The notes under the pieces are model-generated. The model made no database searches. It saw only the letters and a list, made by a program, of their open reading frames with translations, and was not told the DNA's origin. DNA of 9,092 nt from contig CALBPV010000070.1 in assembly GCA_937899265.1 (NCBI GenBank), positions 1 through 9,092 of the forward strand, in the 5' to 3' direction. This DNA comes from an uncultured Bacteroidales bacterium. GTDB taxonomy: Bacteria > Bacteroidota > Bacteroidia > Bacteroidales > UBA3663. The number at the start of each line of letters is the position of its first letter. Position 1 is the stretch's first letter. Below, one piece after another: positions 6,308 to 9,092 of this stretch. The translations under genes were made by a program, and so were the position numbers.

Positions 6308-6373
6308 CGTTATTTCGTTATTTCGTTATTTCGTTATTTCGTAATCTCGTTATCACGTTATCACGTTATTTCG
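6308..6373. repeat. 8-bp tandem repeat array inside the sulfur operon
   Basis: Eight consecutive 8-bp units: cgttattt four times (6308-6339), cgtaatct, cgttatca twice, then cgttattt (6364-6371) and a final cg. As minus-strand RNA it reads as AAAUAACG-type repeats between the dsrE2-like and tusA-like genes. It is followed by a short GC-rich inverted repeat, GAGCC/GGCTC (6294-6308). The array fills most of the only long gap (116 bp) among otherwise tightly packed genes. No TAnnTTTG promoter element is visible in the gap. Confidence 0.85.
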
Positions 6374-6391
6374 AGGGCCAAAAACAATAAA

Positions 6392-6871
6392 TTAAATAAA
6401 TAGGGTTCTTCCGCCTTCGCTGAGTTCGAGGAAGGTGGCTACACCGAGTACGTCCTTCACCTCTGGGATGAAGTCCTCCTTGCGAAGTCCGAGCACATGC
6501 ATCGCCATCTCGCAGGCATAGAGGTTGACACCCAGGAGTTTGGCTGCATCGACGAGTTCTTCGAGCGTAGCGACATTGTTTTTTCGCATGAGATATCGGA
6601 AGATTTTGGGACCGATGCCGCAGAAGTTGAAGCGGCTGTTGGGGGTGACACCGAGTCCGCCCATCATGTAGCCGAAAATCTTGGTGAGCCAATTGCTACC
6701 CAGGAAGGAACGTCCGGTTTTCTGCTTAATGGCATCGAGCCCCCAAAATGTGAAGAAGATGTTGACCTCATAGCCGACGGCTGCTGCACCGGTGGCCAGA
6801 GTGAAGACGGCAGTGAGCTTGTCGTAGTCGCCGCTGAAAGCGATGAGTGAGAGTTTCTTTGCTTCTGTCAT
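6392..6871 (-). CDS. DsrE2-like (DsrE/DsrF/DrsH family) sulfur-handling protein, 159 aa
   Basis: A DsrE2-type protein, a family often annotated as peroxiredoxin-like and found with TusA and rhodanese genes in sulfur-oxidation and sulfur-trafficking loci. Visible features are the N-terminal strand and loop KLSLIAFSGDYDKLTAVFTL, the FFTFWGLDAIKQ segment (39-50), the Met/Gly-rich GYMMGGLG (67-74), and LGVNLYACEMAMHVLGL (113-129), whose C120 is the conserved persulfide-bearing Cys of the family. C84 is a second Cys. The C-terminus VLGVATFLELSEGGRTLFI is also typical. Its probable role is relaying sulfane sulfur with the neighbouring TusA. It starts 1 bp after the cysteine synthase stop, so translation is probably coupled. 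The precise partner is inferred from gene order. Confidence 0.87.
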   Translation of the reverse strand: MTEAKKLSLIAFSGDYDKLTAVFTLATGAAAVGYEVNIFFTFWGLDAIKQKTGRSFLGSNWLTKIFGYMMGGLGVTPNSRFNFCGIGPKIFRYLMRKNNVATLEELVDAAKLLGVNLYACEMAMHVLGLRKEDFIPEVKDVLGVATFLELSEGGRTLFI

Positions 6872-6872
6872 A

Positions 6873-7808
6873 TCATTCCGGATTAAAAAGTTTGGTACTC
6901 AGATAACGCTCGCCGGTGTCGGGCAGGAGAACCACAACGGTCTTGTCTTCGTTCTCGGGACGACGCGCTACGGCGATGGCTGCGTGGAGGGCTGCCCCCG
7001 ATGAAATGCCTGCCAGGACACCTTCTTTCTGAGCCAGAAGACGTCCTCGGCTGAAGGCATCTTCATCCTTGACACGGAAGAGTTCATCGATAATCTGGAG
7101 GTCCAGTACCTTGGGGATGAAGCCGGCACCGATGCCCTGCAACTTGTGGGGACCAGGACGACCTCCGCTGATGACAGCCGAGCTCCAGGGTTCCACCCCC
7201 ACGAGGCGCACATGGGGATTGTTTTTCTTGAGAACGGCACCTACACCCGAGATGGTGCCGCCAGTACCGATACCGGCCACAAAGATATCGACCTTGCCTT
7301 CGGTATCGGCCCAGATTTCAGGACCCGTTGTGGCACGATGGGCTGCAACGTTAGCCGCATTGACGAATTGCTGGGGAATGAACGAATTGGGATACAAATC
7401 GGCCAATTCGAGGGCTTTGAGAACGGCTCCCGTCATACCCTCGTAAGCAGGAGTGAGCACCAGTTCGGCACCCAAAGCCTTGAGGAGGCTGCGGCGCTCG
7501 ATGCTCATAGCGTCGGGCATGGTGAGGATGAGGCGGTTGCCCCTGCGGTTGGCCGCGATGGCGAGACCGATGCCGGTGTTGCCGGAAGTGGGCTCAATGA
7601 TGACAGTCCGGGCATCGATGAGGCCTTCCTGTTCGGCTCTTTCGAGCATGGCCTCTCCGATGCGGTCTTTGACACTGCGTCCGGGGTTGAACAATTCGAG
7701 CTTGGCCAACAGTCGGGCTTTCAGTCCGAGGTCCTTCTCGAGGCGGGAGAGTTCCAAAAGAGGTGTGCGGCCAATGAGTTCGGTGATGTTTTTAGCTATC
7801 TTACTCAT
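6873..7808 (-). CDS. cysK: Cysteine synthase (O-acetylserine sulfhydrylase type), PLP enzyme
   Basis: A 311-residue fold-type II PLP enzyme that makes L-cysteine from an activated serine and a sulfur donor. All key motifs are present: PLP Lys K47 in NPGRSVKDRI, substrate loop TSGNTG (74-79), phosphate-binding GTGGT (181-185), GPHKLQGIGAGFIP (219-232), SSGAA (269-273) and the C-terminal PDTGERYLST. Length is normal for CysK. Small departures are GR for GG before SVKD, and ANVAAHRATTGPEIW where CysK usually has ANPAIHR. It sits between a JAMM peptidase and a DsrE2-like gene, one base from each, in a cluster with E1 and sulfur-carrier genes. Its sulfur donor may therefore be a protein thiocarboxylate (as for CysM with CysO in mycobacteria) rather than free sulfide. 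That is inference; an OAS-sulfide enzyme would look the same. Confidence 0.93.
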   Translation of the reverse strand: MSKIAKNITELIGRTPLLELSRLEKDLGLKARLLAKLELFNPGRSVKDRIGEAMLERAEQEGLIDARTVIIEPTSGNTGIGLAIAANRRGNRLILTMPDAMSIERRSLLKALGAELVLTPAYEGMTGAVLKALELADLYPNSFIPQQFVNAANVAAHRATTGPEIWADTEGKVDIFVAGIGTGGTISGVGAVLKKNNPHVRLVGVEPWSSAVISGGRPGPHKLQGIGAGFIPKVLDLQIIDELFRVKDEDAFSRGRLLAQKEGVLAGISSGAALHAAIAVARRPENEDKTVVVLLPDTGERYLSTKLFNPE

Positions 7809-7809
7809 G

Positions 7810-8199
7810 TCAGATATGGATTTCTTTGTTGATAATTTCGCGGTTCACAATCTTGAACGAATTCAAATGAACCGTTCCGTCCTGCAAGGAGAGGATGGCA
7901 TAGCGGATGGAGGAATCGTTGGCGAGACGCAAATCTTCCTCGGAAGGCCGGGAGGGCGAGGCGGGGTGAGAGTGCCAATTGGCCAAAATGCGGAGTCCCT
8001 TCTGCCGTGCATACTTGAGAGCAGCAAACTGCTCACGGGGGTCGAAACTGAAATGTTCGTCCGAATGGTCGATGTTGGTCATCGGATAGTTTTCCGTAAC
8101 CGTATCACCAGTACCCAAAAGGTAGCCGCAGCTCTCGAGCGGAGCGTCCGCTTGAGCCTGTGTGATAATGCTCTGTTTCACTTCGTCTGTGATTGTCAT
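7810..8199 (-). CDS. JAMM/MPN+ (M67) metallopeptidase acting in sulfur-carrier processing
   Basis: A zinc peptidase of the kind that trims or deconjugates small ubiquitin-like sulfur carriers (Mec, QbsD and HcyD are characterised relatives). Counting from ATG 8199 (129 aa), the full JAMM motif is visible: Glu22 in LESCGYLLG, H76 and H78 in NWHSHP, and S86 and D89 in PSEED, with canonical spacing. I chose ATG 8199 because it starts about 20 residues before the catalytic Glu, as usual. The frame stays open to a TTG at 8226 that overlaps the E1 stop codon (TTGA), which would add nine residues; TTG starts are uncommon here. Neighbours are the E1 enzyme upstream and cysteine synthase one base downstream. 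The likely substrate is the upstream carrier ending MGGGC, or its cysteine adduct. Confidence 0.9.
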   Translation of the reverse strand: MTITDEVKQSIITQAQADAPLESCGYLLGTGDTVTENYPMTNIDHSDEHFSFDPREQFAALKYARQKGLRILANWHSHPASPSRPSEEDLRLANDSSIRYAILSLQDGTVHLNSFKIVNREIINKEIHI

Positions 8200-8222
8200 A
8201 ATCTTGAGGGGAATGGAAGGGT

Positions 8223-9032
8223 TCAATGATTCTTGAGATCACAAGCGGCCTGCTCATAGTCGATGAGGTGATCAATCGTTGGATGGTCGCCGCAAATGGG
8301 ACAACGTTCGGTCTTGCGAACCTTGACAGTGCGGAAATTCATTGTCTTGGCATCGAACGTGAGGAGACGGTCGGTGAGCAGTTCGCCTATGCCTACGATA
8401 TACTTGAGGGCTTCGGCAGCCTGGATGGTTCCGAGCATACCTGCTATGGCACCCAGCACACCGGCCTGCGAACACGTGGGCACGGCACCCGGCGGCGGGG
8501 GTTCCTTGAAGAGACAACGATAGCAAGCCGATCCGGGCACATGGGTGAAAGTCTGACCCGTGAAGCGGAGGATACCGCCGTGGGAGAAAGCTTTTCCGGC
8601 CATCACACACGCATCATTGATAAGGAATTTGACCGGGAAGTTGTCAGTGCCGTCAATGATAAAGTCATAGTCGTTGATGATGTCGAGGGCATTGGTCGAA
8701 TCCAACCACGTGTAGAAGGTGTCAACCTGTACGTCGGGATTGATGGAGAGCATCTTCTCCTTGGCACTATAGACCTTGGGCTTGCCTACATCGCCCGTGA
8801 AGTGTATCACTTGACGCTGAAGGTTGCTCAAATCGACTACATCCGCATCCACGATGCCTATGCGGCCCACGCCAGCGGCTGCAAGATAGAGACTCACAGG
8901 CGCTCCGAGTCCGCCAGCACCTATCACGAGCACTTTGGCGTCGTGAATTTTCTGCTGCCCTTCAACGCCTACGTCCTGCAGAAGGATATGGCGCGAGTAG
9001 CGTTCTATCTGTTGTTCTGTGAAATCAAACAT
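8223..9032 (-). CDS. ThiF/MoeB/HesA-family E1-like adenylyltransferase
   Basis: This enzyme adenylates the C-terminal Gly of a ThiS/MoaD-like sulfur carrier so that it can be converted to a thiocarboxylate. Residues run from the typical start QIERYSRHILLQDVGVEGQQ (8-27) to the nucleotide loop GAGGLG (38-43), VDADVVDLSNLQRQ (61-74, with D62 and R73), K86, and the catalytic Asp in DGTDN (127-131). The four zinc Cys are C170/C173 and C244/C247, and a conserved Cys is present in PTCSQAGVLG (C187). At 269 residues it has the usual MoeB/ThiF length and no C-terminal rhodanese domain, so sulfur must come from elsewhere, perhaps the DsrE2/TusA proteins. Sequence alone does not separate ThiF, MoeB and HesA/HcyF, so no symbol is given. 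Its stop is 23 bp before the JAMM ATG. Confidence 0.93.
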   Translation of the reverse strand: MFDFTEQQIERYSRHILLQDVGVEGQQKIHDAKVLVIGAGGLGAPVSLYLAAAGVGRIGIVDADVVDLSNLQRQVIHFTGDVGKPKVYSAKEKMLSINPDVQVDTFYTWLDSTNALDIINDYDFIIDGTDNFPVKFLINDACVMAGKAFSHGGILRFTGQTFTHVPGSACYRCLFKEPPPPGAVPTCSQAGVLGAIAGMLGTIQAAEALKYIVGIGELLTDRLLTFDAKTMNFRTVKVRKTERCPICGDHPTIDHLIDYEQAACDLKNH

Positions 9033-9073
9033 ATTCTTTGTTGGTTTTTATCTGTTCGCTCAGGACGGGCCGC

Positions 9074-9092
9074 TCAGCAGCCGCCGCCCATG
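9074..9092 (-). CDS. C-terminal end of a probable MoaD/ThiS-like sulfur carrier ending MGGGC (partial)
   Basis: Only the last five codons and the TGA stop (9074-9076) are in the window. In this frame the tail is M-G-G-G-C. It ends 41 bp before the E1 adenylyltransferase start, where a sulfur-carrier gene is expected. ThiS/MoaD-like carriers must end in Gly-Gly to be adenylated. Those handled by JAMM peptidases, such as QbsE (GGCF) and HcyS (GGA), carry extra residues after it, and a Gly-Gly plus Cys tail fits that pattern with the JAMM gene downstream. Two other frames give HGRRLLSGPS or a longer tail overlapping the E1 gene, and cannot be excluded from 19 bases. Confidence 0.5.

Noticed and set aside
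6294..6308. Terminator between the DsrE2-like and TusA-like genes
   Set aside because: The GAGCC/GGCTC inverted repeat is only 5 bp per arm and is followed on the minus strand by an A-rich rather than T-rich tract.
7146..8229. Plus-strand open frames opposite the cysteine synthase and JAMM genes
   Set aside because: They have no recognisable motifs and lie entirely antisense to two genes with intact active-site motifs.

Overview
The window looks like chromosomal DNA of a Bacteroidales (phylum Bacteroidota) bacterium, probably a host-associated anaerobe. The support is two minus-strand promoters with the TAnnTTTG -7 element typical of this phylum (one with a TTTG -33 element 19 bp upstream), AT-rich leaders without strong Shine-Dalgarno sequences, and proteins of Bacteroidales character. 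Every gene I can support lies on the minus strand, so transcription runs from high to low coordinates. The long plus-strand reading frames are antisense shadows.

Layout in the direction of transcription. (1) About 9092 to 2927 is one compact sulfur operon: the last codons of a probable sulfur-carrier protein ending in MGGGC (9074-9092); a ThiF/MoeB/HesA-type E1 adenylyltransferase (8223-9032); a JAMM/M67 metallopeptidase (7810-8199); a cysteine synthase (6873-7808); a DsrE2-like protein (6392-6871); an 8-bp tandem repeat array; a TusA-like sulfur-transfer protein (6051-6275); a family 2 encapsulin shell protein carrying an inserted cNMP-binding-like domain (4572-6011); a SufS-type cysteine desulfurase with a long N-terminal extension that is the likely encapsulin cargo (2992-4548); and a strong rho-independent terminator (2927-2960). 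(2) A promoter at 2865-2872 leads to a small secreted hypothetical protein (2417-2842), then a 130-aa hypothetical protein (1963-2355), a probable hairpin terminator or attenuator, and a CPA1-family cation/proton antiporter (436-1899). (3) Positions 156-435 are intergenic and filled with degenerate GC-rich repeats plus a tandem array. They also hold a consensus Bacteroidota promoter for a gene that runs off the left edge (1-155), whose signal-peptide region carries an in-frame 33-bp duplication.

How the genes may work together (inference). The upstream half resembles protein-thiocarboxylate pathways, in which a JAMM peptidase trims a sulfur carrier to expose Gly-Gly, an E1 enzyme adenylates it, and the thiocarboxylate feeds sulfur to a PLP enzyme that makes cysteine. 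The downstream half removes sulfur from cysteine: a desulfurase probably packaged in an encapsulin shell, with TusA and DsrE-like proteins to move sulfane sulfur. Together they look like a cysteine-centred sulfur storage and trafficking locus built around a protein nanocompartment. This is the most interesting system in the window.
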